64,000 bases of DNA from NCBI GenBank assembly GCA_018971775.1, contig JAGXAB010000004.1:78275-142274 (forward strand). The letters run 5' to 3'. The position numbers and the translations under genes were made by a program. Under the pieces are notes generated by a model. The model was not told the DNA's origin and did not search any database. It saw only the letters and a list, made by a program, of their open reading frames with translations. Of this stretch, positions 34,733-42,541 are shown one piece after another; the stretch's first letter is position 1, and every line of letters begins with the position of its first letter. Source of the DNA: Cyanobacteria bacterium REEB67 (GTDB lineage Bacteria; Cyanobacteriota; Vampirovibrionia; Obscuribacterales; Obscuribacteraceae).

Positions 34733-36408
34733 ATCTGATCAATAGTCCGGATTACGAAGCCGGCGAAGACATGGACAATGCTAAAAAGGTGCCGACAGTG
34801 GCGATCATCGGCGGCGGCCACAATGGTCTGACCTGTGCCGCCTACCTGGCCAAAGCCGGATTTGAAGTCAGTGTATTTGAAAAACGCGACATCCTGGGCG
34901 GTCTCTGCGTCACCGAAGCGCCCTTTTCTAAGGCGCCGGGCCTGAAGATTTCGTCGGTGGCCTCGTACTACGGCATGCTGCGCGCCGAAGTGGTCAAAGA
35001 GCTCGGCCTCGAAAAAAACGGCCTGCGCCCTTATCTATCCAATCCAATCGAAATCGTCCTGCTCGAAAAGGGCCAGTTTGTTTTTACACCGCGCGATCAA
35101 GATGGTGGCGAAGCCCAGACAAAAGTCGACGACTTGAGCGAAGCCGATCAAATCGGCTGGCAAAACTTCTGGACTGACATTCAAAAGGCTGCCGCAATTG
35201 TCTATCCCTATTATTTGAAGCCCGGCCTCACCCAGGCCAGGCTGGTCGACCTGCTCAAAGAAGCCGGATTGAATGTCCTGGCGGAAAGAGTTTTTAGCGC
35301 TTCGCTCTTCGACCTGCTCGACCAGTATTTGAAAAACGACAATCTCAAAGCAGTTGCTGCCACCTGCACGCCTGGTTTTGCCTCGACAGCCGGTTCGGTC
35401 TTCGGCTGCATCCATCACGGCACGGCTTCGACCCGCGGTGAATTCGGTGCCTGGGGACAGGTATTTGGCGGCATGGGCGAAATCACCGCTGCTCTTGCCG
35501 ATGTCGCTTTGCAAAATGACGCCCGTCTCTATTGCGATCGCCCGGTACAAGCAATCAGGATTGAAAAGGACAAAGCTGTCGGTCTGGTATTCGAGGACGG
35601 CGAAGTAGCAGATTTTGACATCATCATTAGTGCCCTCGATCCCTATGTCCTCTTTGAAAAATTACTGCCTGCTGAAAGTCTGGCGAAGTGCGCTGCGATC
35701 ACTACTCACTTGAGCAAACATCGGCCGCAAGTCTCGGCGGCGAAACTTCACTTCTTATTGAAAGACCTACCGTCCATAGAGACGCTGACGGCTATCAAGC
35801 ATAATCACAAAGGTGTGATTGTCATCGCTCCGCCCAAGGCGGCTGTAGAGAAAGCAGCGCTCCAGGTACCGGCGGGCGGCATGCCGAACGATTTGATGTT
35901 GACGATGGCCTTCCCCACCCTGGAAGATCCGAGCATGAAAGGCTCCGAAGAGGACAAACGCCAGGTGCTCACCGTCGACGTGCACTATTTGCCGGCCCGG
36001 ATAAATGGCCTCGCCTGGCAGGAAAGCGACGATCAAGAACTCCTGGAGGCGACGATTGCCGCAATCGAGAGCCAGTGCCCGCAGATACGCGACTATATTT
36101 TAGAGAGCTATGTCGTTTCGCCGCGTGCTCTAAAAGAGCGCTACAACGTCGAATCGATGAGTTGTTGGCATCTGCCCATGACCCCTGAATATATTTTCGA
36201 AAAGCGCAGCCTGCCCGGTTGCGATCACTACGAAACACCCTTTGAATCACTCTACCTCTGCTCGGCAGGCACCTATCCTGGTGGCAATGTGACGGCCGCT
36301 CCCGGTCATAATCTGGCTAAGAAAATCATCGCAAAATATCAAGGAAACCCAACTGAGACAGAGAGTAAAGATGCTCCAGTACTGGCAAATTCAGGGGTGC
36401 AACTATGA
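34729..36408 (+). CDS. Phytoene-desaturase-like (CrtI/PYROXD2) FAD oxidoreductase
   Basis: A 559-residue flavoprotein. The FAD dinucleotide motif VAIIGGGHNGLTCAAYLAKA at residues 25-44 is followed by VFEKRDILGGLCVTE. The C-terminal FAD box is LCSAGTYPGGNVTAAPGHN. GxNGL and SAGTYPGGxV patterns are typical of the PYROXD2/CrtI-like amine-oxidase superfamily members that act on unknown substrates. No carotenoid gene is nearby. In this operon it probably oxidises or desaturates an amino-acid-derived intermediate. It is coupled by ATGA overlaps at both ends. Confidence 0.87.
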   Translation: MNLINSPDYEAGEDMDNAKKVPTVAIIGGGHNGLTCAAYLAKAGFEVSVFEKRDILGGLCVTEAPFSKAPGLKISSVASYYGMLRAEVVKELGLEKNGLRPYLSNPIEIVLLEKGQFVFTPRDQDGGEAQTKVDDLSEADQIGWQNFWTDIQKAAAIVYPYYLKPGLTQARLVDLLKEAGLNVLAERVFSASLFDLLDQYLKNDNLKAVAATCTPGFASTAGSVFGCIHHGTASTRGEFGAWGQVFGGMGEITAALADVALQNDARLYCDRPVQAIRIEKDKAVGLVFEDGEVADFDIIISALDPYVLFEKLLPAESLAKCAAITTHLSKHRPQVSAAKLHFLLKDLPSIETLTAIKHNHKGVIVIAPPKAAVEKAALQVPAGGMPNDLMLTMAFPTLEDPSMKGSEEDKRQVLTVDVHYLPARINGLAWQESDDQELLEATIAAIESQCPQIRDYILESYVVSPRALKERYNVESMSCWHLPMTPEYIFEKRSLPGCDHYETPFESLYLCSAGTYPGGNVTAAPGHNLAKKIIAKYQGNPTETESKDAPVLANSGVQL

Positions 36409-37826
36409 GCGGACGAGCGACCGACCATAAAATCGAAAACCAGGAAAACGTCGAAAGACAAGAATTCAACGGTGAATTTGAAGACGCAGCAGCGGTAAAA
36501 GTTTTTGTCGCGACAAAAGAACATCTTCCTTTGAGCGCTGAAATCGCCGCCATGTACGAAGAGGCATTGGGGAAAGGCGGCCTCAAAGCCGAAGGTCATG
36601 AAGCTTATCCCGACCCCGATCTCTTTAGCGAAGCGGGTATAAGAAGCACTCTTGAAAGCGGTGAGCGTTTAATCGCCCTGGCAAAGATGCAGGAAGGCGG
36701 AGACGTAATTGTCGGGGCCATGGTGGCGGATAAGATGAGCCCCTGGCACGTTGAATTTAATTCTATGGCGGTGCCCATCGCCAGGCGCGGCAATCGCATC
36801 GGCTCGGCTATCGTAGCCGGCCTGGCCGACATCATTGATCAAAGCCTTTTCACGGTAAACTGCACCGAGCTTGTCACCCACAGTCTTGCTTCGCAAGCGG
36901 CGCATTTCCACAATGGCTTCCGGGCCATCTGCGGTTTTGGCTATTGCCACTATCCCCATGTTTTTTTCAAAGATCATCCCGAATCGGTACTCTGGGTGAC
37001 TCGTTTGCAGGGTAAGCTAATCCCGAGCCTGAAAAAATTCCGCAGCAGTCTCGGTCGCAAACTGGGAAAACACGCCCTCGACGTCAAACACAAGTTGATT
37101 GCCGGCCAGGCATCCGGTCAAGTTAACCTGGTCGCCGGACGCCTCGACGATCAATCCCTCAGTATCGTCTCCGAAGTACTGAAAGAGCGCACCGCCTATG
37201 TGCCGCAGCGGTATAACGACCTGGTGCAAGCGATACTTTTTCAATTCGAAGACATCCTCGATCGCACGGTTAAATCGTACACTCGGCCGGAGCCGAACTC
37301 TGAACCAGGTCTTGAAACAGGTTTGGAATCAGGAGCCGACGCAATCACCATCGACCTCAAAGAAGGCTTCGCTCAAAGCTACCTCACCTTTGCTCCTGAT
37401 TTTCGCTTCGCTGCCGATGCGATCGACAATGCACTGGCAGTGGTGCACTCCGCCGCCGATCGAGAGAAGCGATTTATCAAAGTCTGCTTGCCGGCAAACA
37501 ATCCGGAAACTTTGAAAGCGGCGGACTATCTAAATAAAAAAGGCTTTGTCTTCCACAGCTACTTGCCTCTCTACGGCAGTGGTGCCGCAACGGCGCCGGC
37601 AGGGGCTGGTCTTCAAGAATCAGACGGCGAAGGCTTGCAGACGAGCGTCCCCGAATTTTACGACGTACTTTCACTGCAGTGGATAAAACCAGCGGTGGTG
37701 AAAAACAATCCAATGCCTGGAGAAACCGACTCGGTGATCAAACTCTACGGCTACCCGGAAAACCTTTCCGGCCAGATACTCAGAACCATCAATCGTGAGA
37801 TCCACGAATCAACAGGAGATACTTAG
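36405..37826 (+). CDS. N-terminal GNAT acetyltransferase with a second, unassigned C-terminal domain
   Basis: A 473-residue protein. Residues about 25-200 follow the GNAT fold: VIVGAMVADKMSPWHVEFN, then the acetyl-CoA loop VPIARRGNRIGSAIVAGL, then HNGFRAICGFGYCHYPHVF. The C-terminal 250 residues begin with a basic helix (KKFRSSLGRKLGKHALD), then a segment that looks like a second, degenerate GNAT domain (FIKVCLPANNPETLKAADYL, NKKGFVFHSYLPLYG). Tandem GNAT layouts are common, with one half inactive. Translational coupling to the FAD enzyme (ATGA) and a 1-base gap to the next gene place it firmly in the operon. The acceptor is unknown. Confidence 0.75.
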   Translation: MSGRATDHKIENQENVERQEFNGEFEDAAAVKVFVATKEHLPLSAEIAAMYEEALGKGGLKAEGHEAYPDPDLFSEAGIRSTLESGERLIALAKMQEGGDVIVGAMVADKMSPWHVEFNSMAVPIARRGNRIGSAIVAGLADIIDQSLFTVNCTELVTHSLASQAAHFHNGFRAICGFGYCHYPHVFFKDHPESVLWVTRLQGKLIPSLKKFRSSLGRKLGKHALDVKHKLIAGQASGQVNLVAGRLDDQSLSIVSEVLKERTAYVPQRYNDLVQAILFQFEDILDRTVKSYTRPEPNSEPGLETGLESGADAITIDLKEGFAQSYLTFAPDFRFAADAIDNALAVVHSAADREKRFIKVCLPANNPETLKAADYLNKKGFVFHSYLPLYGSGAATAPAGAGLQESDGEGLQTSVPEFYDVLSLQWIKPAVVKNNPMPGETDSVIKLYGYPENLSGQILRTINREIHESTGDT

Positions 37827-37827
37827 G

Positions 37828-38838
37828 ATGAGAATCGCATTTCTAGGCAAAGGCGGAGCCGGCAAGACGACGACTTCGGCCGGATTTATCCAGTACCTGG
37901 CAAAACGCAATCCCTTTGTCATGGCCATCGACGCCGACCTGAACGCTCATTTGAAAAGCGCCCTCAGTCTAAAAGGCGACGTCGAACAGCTCGGACTGCA
38001 CTTTGATGAAGTGACCAGCTATCTGCGCGGCGAGCGCATCGATCTCGGTGCGCGTCCGATGATTGGCACAACTCCTCCGGCCGCTGGCTCCAATTTCATC
38101 ACCGCCCGTCGCGATGATGCTTTTGTCCGGAAGTATGCCCTCTTCGAAAATAATATCGCCCTCCTCACCGTCGGCACCTACCAGCAAGAAGACGTGGGCG
38201 GCTCTTGCTACCACGAAAAGTTGAAAAGCCTGGCCGGTATCTTCCATCACCTGCTCGATACCGAAGAGGACCTGATTGTCGCCGACACTACCGCCGGTAC
38301 CGACAACGTCGCCACCTCGCTCTCATTTGCTTATGACATGAATGTATTTGTCCTCGAGCCCACCGAAAAATCCACCCAGGTCGTCCTCGACTTCCTGCAG
38401 ATTGCCGGCAACCTAGGTGACCGCACCTATGTCATCGGCAATAAAGTGGACGGCGAGGAAGATGCCGAATACATCATGGGCCGCGTTGGCAAAGAAAAAT
38501 ATCTCGGCTCTATCCCATTTTCACGCAACCTGAAGCGCTTCGAACAGGGCGAAGAAAACGCTCTCGAAGAATTCGCCAGAGAGCAAGAGGCCGTCTTCGC
38601 CAAAGTGCAGGAAGTCTGGCAATCGCATAAAAGAGATTGGAGCGACTATCGAGACCGTCTGCACAAAACTTACAAGTGGGATTGCGAGCGCTGGTATGCC
38701 GACTACTATAAGCAGGATCTCTACAGCGGCATAGACACCACGTTTACCTACGCTGATGCTTTTGTCAAACTAAACCTAAACCCTTCCCCTACCGCTAAAA
38801 AAGAAACGGAGAACGCTCCAGCACTGGCCACCCGATAA
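37828..38838 (+). CDS. CooC/MinD-like SIMIBI ATPase, copy 2
   Basis: A 336-residue paralogue of the 29211 ATPase. It opens almost identically (MRIAFLGKGGAGKTTTSAGF), keeps VADTTAGTDNVATSLSFAYD and the NKVDGEEDAEY segment, and ends with the same YYKQDLYSGIDTTFTYADAF-type tail seen in copy 1. AGGAGATACTTAGG precedes the ATG at 37828; an upstream in-frame start at 37795 overlaps the previous gene. The two copies differ along their whole length, so they are an old duplication and may act as a heterodimer or on two clients. Again no CooC-type metal CxC motif is seen. Confidence 0.85.
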   Translation: MRIAFLGKGGAGKTTTSAGFIQYLAKRNPFVMAIDADLNAHLKSALSLKGDVEQLGLHFDEVTSYLRGERIDLGARPMIGTTPPAAGSNFITARRDDAFVRKYALFENNIALLTVGTYQQEDVGGSCYHEKLKSLAGIFHHLLDTEEDLIVADTTAGTDNVATSLSFAYDMNVFVLEPTEKSTQVVLDFLQIAGNLGDRTYVIGNKVDGEEDAEYIMGRVGKEKYLGSIPFSRNLKRFEQGEENALEEFAREQEAVFAKVQEVWQSHKRDWSDYRDRLHKTYKWDCERWYADYYKQDLYSGIDTTFTYADAFVKLNLNPSPTAKKETENAPALATR

Positions 38839-38844
38839 AAGTTT

Positions 38845-39606
38845 ATGAGCGATAAACAGACTTTTGAAAAAGCACGCAATGAAACGATCAGCTATCACAA
38901 GCTTTATTACTCACGGCACCAGCTCTTCGAAAAAGACAGCTGGCTGGCCAAACCCGACAGCGGCCTGATTCAGCTCCTCGAAAAATCATTGATAGCCGAC
39001 TATCGAAGAGCCGGACGCAATGACACTCTTTGCCTTCTGGATCTGGGCAGCGGTGTTGGACGAAATGCCGTACCGATGGCAATGACACTACAAAAAGAGG
39101 AACTTCCGGCAAAACTTATCGCCGTCGACGTACTCGCCGAATCGATAGACATCCTGACTAAAAATTGTACTAAATACGATGTTGCTGAAATAATCGAGCC
39201 GGTAGTCGCTGACAACGATGAATTTATCATCGAGGCGGCCAGCTACGATTTGATTGCCGCCATCTCGGTGGTCGAGCACTGTGCAGGGAAAGTAAAAGTA
39301 TTGAAATTACTCAAAGCGATCGCAAAGGGTTTGAAACCTGGGGGCTTCGCCCGCATCGAAATGACGACAGATCGAAACGTTATTGATTTGAAGACGAAGC
39401 AAGCCGTGCCCACCTACGTCGAAACACCGCTATCCGAATCTCAGGTAAGAGAGATGTTCACTGAAGCCTTCGCCGAGTGCCAGACGATTTCGCTGGAGGT
39501 CTTTCCCTATAAAGAAGTGCTCGACAAAGACGATAGAAAAATACTCTGGCAATCGAAACAAGTCAGTTTTTCGGTCAGAGCAAAAGAAAAAGAGAGTACA
39601 AAATGA
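38845..39606 (+). CDS. Class I SAM-dependent methyltransferase
   Basis: A 253-residue protein with the Rossmann methyltransferase layout: motif I LLDLGSGVGRNAVPMAM, an acidic end of strand 2 in IAVDVLAESIDIL, a motif-II-like ADNDEFIIEAASYDLIAAI, and ISVVEHC before GLKPGGFARIEM (motif III). It resembles TehB/UbiG-type small-molecule methyltransferases. It starts 6 bases after the ATPase gene and its end overlaps the acetyltransferase gene (ATGA). It likely methylates the operon's product or an intermediate. Confidence 0.85.
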   Translation: MSDKQTFEKARNETISYHKLYYSRHQLFEKDSWLAKPDSGLIQLLEKSLIADYRRAGRNDTLCLLDLGSGVGRNAVPMAMTLQKEELPAKLIAVDVLAESIDILTKNCTKYDVAEIIEPVVADNDEFIIEAASYDLIAAISVVEHCAGKVKVLKLLKAIAKGLKPGGFARIEMTTDRNVIDLKTKQAVPTYVETPLSESQVREMFTEAFAECQTISLEVFPYKEVLDKDDRKILWQSKQVSFSVRAKEKESTK

Positions 39607-40238
39607 GCGCCTTCACGCCGGCACCTTTCGCAGTCAAACCGATTGTCCTCAGCGGTACAAGAGTCCGCCTTGAGCCACTCACCCAAGGGCACGCAGTGGC
39701 CCTCTATGAGGCAACACGGCCACAAGCAGAGGTAGTCTTTCGCTGGCATCCAAAACACATCGACAGTCAGGCTGCCTGCAAAGCCTGGATCGATGCCGCC
39801 TTGCTCGAACAGGCGAGCGGGACATCTTTGCCGTTTGCCACCATCGAAATCGCCAGCGGCAAAGCGATCGGTTCATCCAGACTTTTCAATATCGACCAGG
39901 CACACCTGCGCGCCGAAATCGGCTATACCTGGCTAGGCGTTCCCTGGCAACGGACAGGATTGAATCGCGAAACAAAATATCTGCTGATGTGTCACGCCTT
40001 CGAGACCTGGCATTTGCGCCGCGTCGAATTCAAAACGCATTCACTCAATGTCCAGTCACGCACGGCTCTGCTCAAGCTCGGTGCAAGCGAAGAAGGCACC
40101 CTGCGCAGACACATGATCATGTCCGACGGCAGTGCTCGAGACAGCGTCTACTTCAGCATACTGGACAGCGAATGGCCCACAGTCAAAGCAAAACTGGAAT
40201 CAGGCGGCGCCGCTTTTGTCCATCAAATCGACACTTAG
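39603..40238 (+). CDS. RimJ/RimL-type GNAT N-acetyltransferase
   Basis: A 211-residue protein of the RimJ/RimL acetyltransferase type (GTRVRLEPLTQGHAVALYEA; SSRLFNIDQAHLRAEIGYTW; NRETKYLLMCHAFETWHLRR; FKTHSLNVQSRTALLKLGA). The usual acetyl-CoA loop RGxGxA is modified here to PWQRTGLNRE. It is the last gene of the operon, coupled to the methyltransferase by ATGA. Acetylation of the final amine, for self-protection or maturation, is a possible role. Its last 39 bases overlap the convergent gene at 40200. Confidence 0.85.
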   Translation: MSAFTPAPFAVKPIVLSGTRVRLEPLTQGHAVALYEATRPQAEVVFRWHPKHIDSQAACKAWIDAALLEQASGTSLPFATIEIASGKAIGSSRLFNIDQAHLRAEIGYTWLGVPWQRTGLNRETKYLLMCHAFETWHLRRVEFKTHSLNVQSRTALLKLGASEEGTLRRHMIMSDGSARDSVYFSILDSEWPTVKAKLESGGAAFVHQIDT

Positions 40239-40838
40239 TCTGTAAACAGAACTGATCTCATGCCGCTGGCTGATTGCGTATTTAGAATGACGCAAGAAGT
40301 TGAGCATCTTGCTATTGTCAGTCATGATGTAGCAGACAAACTCAGAGACGCCCTTGGTGACTGCGATATTGGCCAGATGATTGAGCAAGATGCTGCCGAG
40401 ACCCTGGCGTTGATAATTTTCATTGACGAGCAAGGCGAGCTCAGCGCCGGAAGCGCCAAGGTCGGGAGTGCATCCTTTGATAAAGCGACCAACGGCAATC
40501 GGCGTGTTGGCTTCGTCGCAAAGGCTGACAATCAAAGCGATATGGCTGTCGAAGTCGATTTCGGTAAAATACTGGAGCTCTTTGTCGGTCAATCTGTTTT
40601 TAGCGCTGAAGAAGCGGAAATAGCGCGACTCGGCGCTTACATCGCGCATGATTTGCTGTAGCAAATCTTTGTCTGTCGATCTTATCGCTCGAACGATTAC
40701 GACAGTGCCGTCTTTGAGCTGATCTTTTGCCGTGTAGCGCGCCGTATAACGAGGCGTAGAAACTGCGTCGTAGGAATGACTGCCTGACTCTAGCTTGTCG
40801 ATATGTAAATCAGAATTTGCATCTATTGCGTTTGACAT
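40200..40838 (-). CDS. GNAT-family acetyltransferase
   Basis: A 212-residue protein. The N-terminal 40 residues are polar and variable. The GNAT core follows: GTVVIVRAIRSTDKDLLQQI, YFTEIDFDSHIALIVSL, then the acetyl-CoA loop NENYQRQGLGSILLNHL (QRQGLG, canonical) and FLRHSKYAIS. The IRSTDKDLLQQIM segment resembles the acetyltransferase domain linked to protein-acetylase (Pat-like) enzymes. ATG at 40838 with AAGGTG upstream; longer readings from 41024 lack a ribosome site. It is convergent with, and overlaps by 39 bases, the acetyltransferase ending the biosynthetic-like operon. Confidence 0.82.
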   Translation of the reverse strand: MSNAIDANSDLHIDKLESGSHSYDAVSTPRYTARYTAKDQLKDGTVVIVRAIRSTDKDLLQQIMRDVSAESRYFRFFSAKNRLTDKELQYFTEIDFDSHIALIVSLCDEANTPIAVGRFIKGCTPDLGASGAELALLVNENYQRQGLGSILLNHLANIAVTKGVSEFVCYIMTDNSKMLNFLRHSKYAISQRHEISSVYRLSVDLMDKSGAA

Positions 40839-40889
40839 GGGACACCTTGAACAAAAGCATCTAAAGGCTTTCAATAGTTTGAGTATAAT

Positions 40890-40908
40890 GCCGCTGTCGG
40901 ACAGTGGC
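40890..40908. promoter_or_regulatory. Palindromic operator candidate beside a -10-like box
   Basis: GCCGCTGTC, one base, GACAGTGGC is a 19-base near-perfect palindrome in the 221-base gap between the minus-strand acetyltransferase and the truncated ridA gene. It sits next to a TATAAT/TATACT-like box at 40,884-40,889, where a repressor would block transcription of the acetyltransferase. Confidence 0.45.
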
Positions 40909-41059
40909 GACACTTTTGATCCGACCGATACTCTTTTTAACTGCATGACAAAATCTAAAGCATCGCAGACGCGGTAAGAGCCAGGGTAGCCCGCAGAACC
41001 GACCTCGCAAGCAATTTGTAACATCCCCCTGGTTAAGGCCAGACTAATAGAGAGGACTT

Positions 41060-41359
41060 ATGAAGAGAGAAAACTACGCCACAGGCACACCCTGGGAGCC
41101 AATCGTCGGCTATTCAAGGGCCGTCAAGGTCGGTAACAATGTTTACGTTTCCGGCACGACTGCCACCGATGCCAGTGGCGCTCTCGTCGGTGTCGGCGAT
41201 GCCTACGCCCAGACAAAACAAATCATCGCCAATATCGAACGTGCCCTCGAGGCTTTAGGAGCGACTCTCGCCGATGTGGTGCGTACTCGCATATACGTCA
41301 AAGAGGCCCGTTATAGATACCGGCGAAAAGAATCTGCCCGGTCATCTTGTCGCAAATAG
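41060..41359 (+). pseudogene. RidA (YjgF/UK114) family gene, C-terminus lost at junction with serpin gene
   Basis: The N-terminal 80 residues are a clear RidA protein: MKRENYATGTPWEPIVGYSR, VGNNVYVSGTTATD, QIIANIERALEALGATLADV and VRTRIYVK. RidA proteins are about 125 residues and hydrolyse reactive enamine/imine intermediates in PLP metabolism. After VRTRIYVKE the frame runs into sequence antisense to the serpin C-terminus and ends in a basic, non-homologous tail at residue 99. The last strands and the catalytic Arg of the family are therefore missing. The breakpoint is about 41,298-41,306, where the serpin stop codon lies. The start has GAGAGGAC as ribosome site, so the gene was once functional. 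Confidence 0.8.
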
Positions 41360-42437
41360 AATAGACAAAAGGATGATCGATAGTCATGGTCATGGTTTGC
41401 GGAGCACCAAGCCCCCCGGCCGGCATCATCATGGCGGCACTGGCACCAGCAGCTTCTGTGCCCAGTTCGTCAACTTTGATAATTGCTTTGTGAATGACTT
41501 TACTGACAACGAGGTCACTACCGATGCGACCGAGATCGCACCTCTGACGATCGCACAGATCGCGTATGCCAATCAATCCAAGTATTTGCTGCAACTGCGT
41601 GGCAAAGGTCATTTCAAACTTCGGCATCGTTAGTTCTACCCAAGACGGTGAAGGGGAATTGGTTTTGGCCAGCAACTCCTCCAGACGCGGCAGCAAGACA
41701 TTTGGCGATTGCACTTTACGAGGAATGGCAATATGCATCACGTAATTGCCGTGGGCATAAGGCAAGATAATCGACTGGCATTCAGAATCATCGTAATAGG
41801 AGAAGGGCCCGGTCTGACTCATCGATACTACTTTTTTAGAACCACCGCCGGCAATGAAAAAATCGGTCGCTCTACTGGCCGATGCCTGAAAGGGCGCGAC
41901 CCATTTACCGAGGAAATAAATTGCATTGGTCAAAATAAAACGCGTTCCGCTATCAAGACTATCGAGTAATTCGGTGATATTACCCCTGGTGGCATTGCCG
42001 GCCCAGGCATTGATACGCGCAATAGCATCAGGCTGCGTAAAATCGATGCTGTATAGCGAGGCGGAATAGATTTCAGTCATGGCGTTGGCAAAATCAAAAT
42101 GCAGGGCCTCACCGGCGCCGAACCAGAGCGCACTAACAAGCTGGATATCGAGGTCCGGCTGATTGTGGCCGTTGATAAAATTGATCAACTGCCGCATCCA
42201 GGGATTGAGCTCTTTATCCGTAGGCAGATTAAGGGCCTGATTGAGCTCTACATATGTATTGCCGCAGGCGCCGTTATAGAGCATGCTCAAAATGACGAAA
42301 ATACTGGTCGGCGAAATCACCACATTGCCATTGCTATTTGGCCCTTGCAAGTGCGGCAGAAGCCTCAGGCCAAGTCGATTGGACGAGGCGACGATTTGCT
42401 TCCAGTAATCTTTATCAGTCGGTGAAAGTGTTTGCAT
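41298..42437 (-). CDS. Serpin (serine protease inhibitor family)
   Basis: A 379-residue serpin. VVISPTSIFVILSMLYNGA, FILTNAIYFLGKWVAPFQAS, VELTMPKFEM and DHPFVYSICDKMTGQILFAG are standard family landmarks. The hinge before the reactive loop reads VDELGTEAAGASAA, with the small residues needed for loop insertion, so inhibition looks possible. The loop continues AMMMPAGGLGAPQTMTMTID, with Met/Pro/Gly rather than Arg near the expected P1. That suggests a chymotrypsin-, elastase- or subtilisin-like target. No signal peptide is present. It is on the same strand as, and 104 bases after, virD4, and may be cotranscribed with the T4SS genes. Confidence 0.92.
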   Translation of the reverse strand: MQTLSPTDKDYWKQIVASSNRLGLRLLPHLQGPNSNGNVVISPTSIFVILSMLYNGACGNTYVELNQALNLPTDKELNPWMRQLINFINGHNQPDLDIQLVSALWFGAGEALHFDFANAMTEIYSASLYSIDFTQPDAIARINAWAGNATRGNITELLDSLDSGTRFILTNAIYFLGKWVAPFQASASRATDFFIAGGGSKKVVSMSQTGPFSYYDDSECQSIILPYAHGNYVMHIAIPRKVQSPNVLLPRLEELLAKTNSPSPSWVELTMPKFEMTFATQLQQILGLIGIRDLCDRQRCDLGRIGSDLVVSKVIHKAIIKVDELGTEAAGASAAMMMPAGGLGAPQTMTMTIDHPFVYSICDKMTGQILFAGIYNGPL

Positions 42438-42541
42438 AATAAGGTCCTGGTGACCCTACCTATGTACCCAGGCATGCAAAAATTTCAGACTCCGTCTGAT
42501 ATTGCAGAAAACACCAGCATTGATCAGAAAGGGCGCGTCGC

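Noticed and set aside
34729..36408. Carotenoid phytoene desaturase
   Set aside because: No other carotenoid gene is present, and the FAD-box pattern fits the broader PYROXD2-like group.
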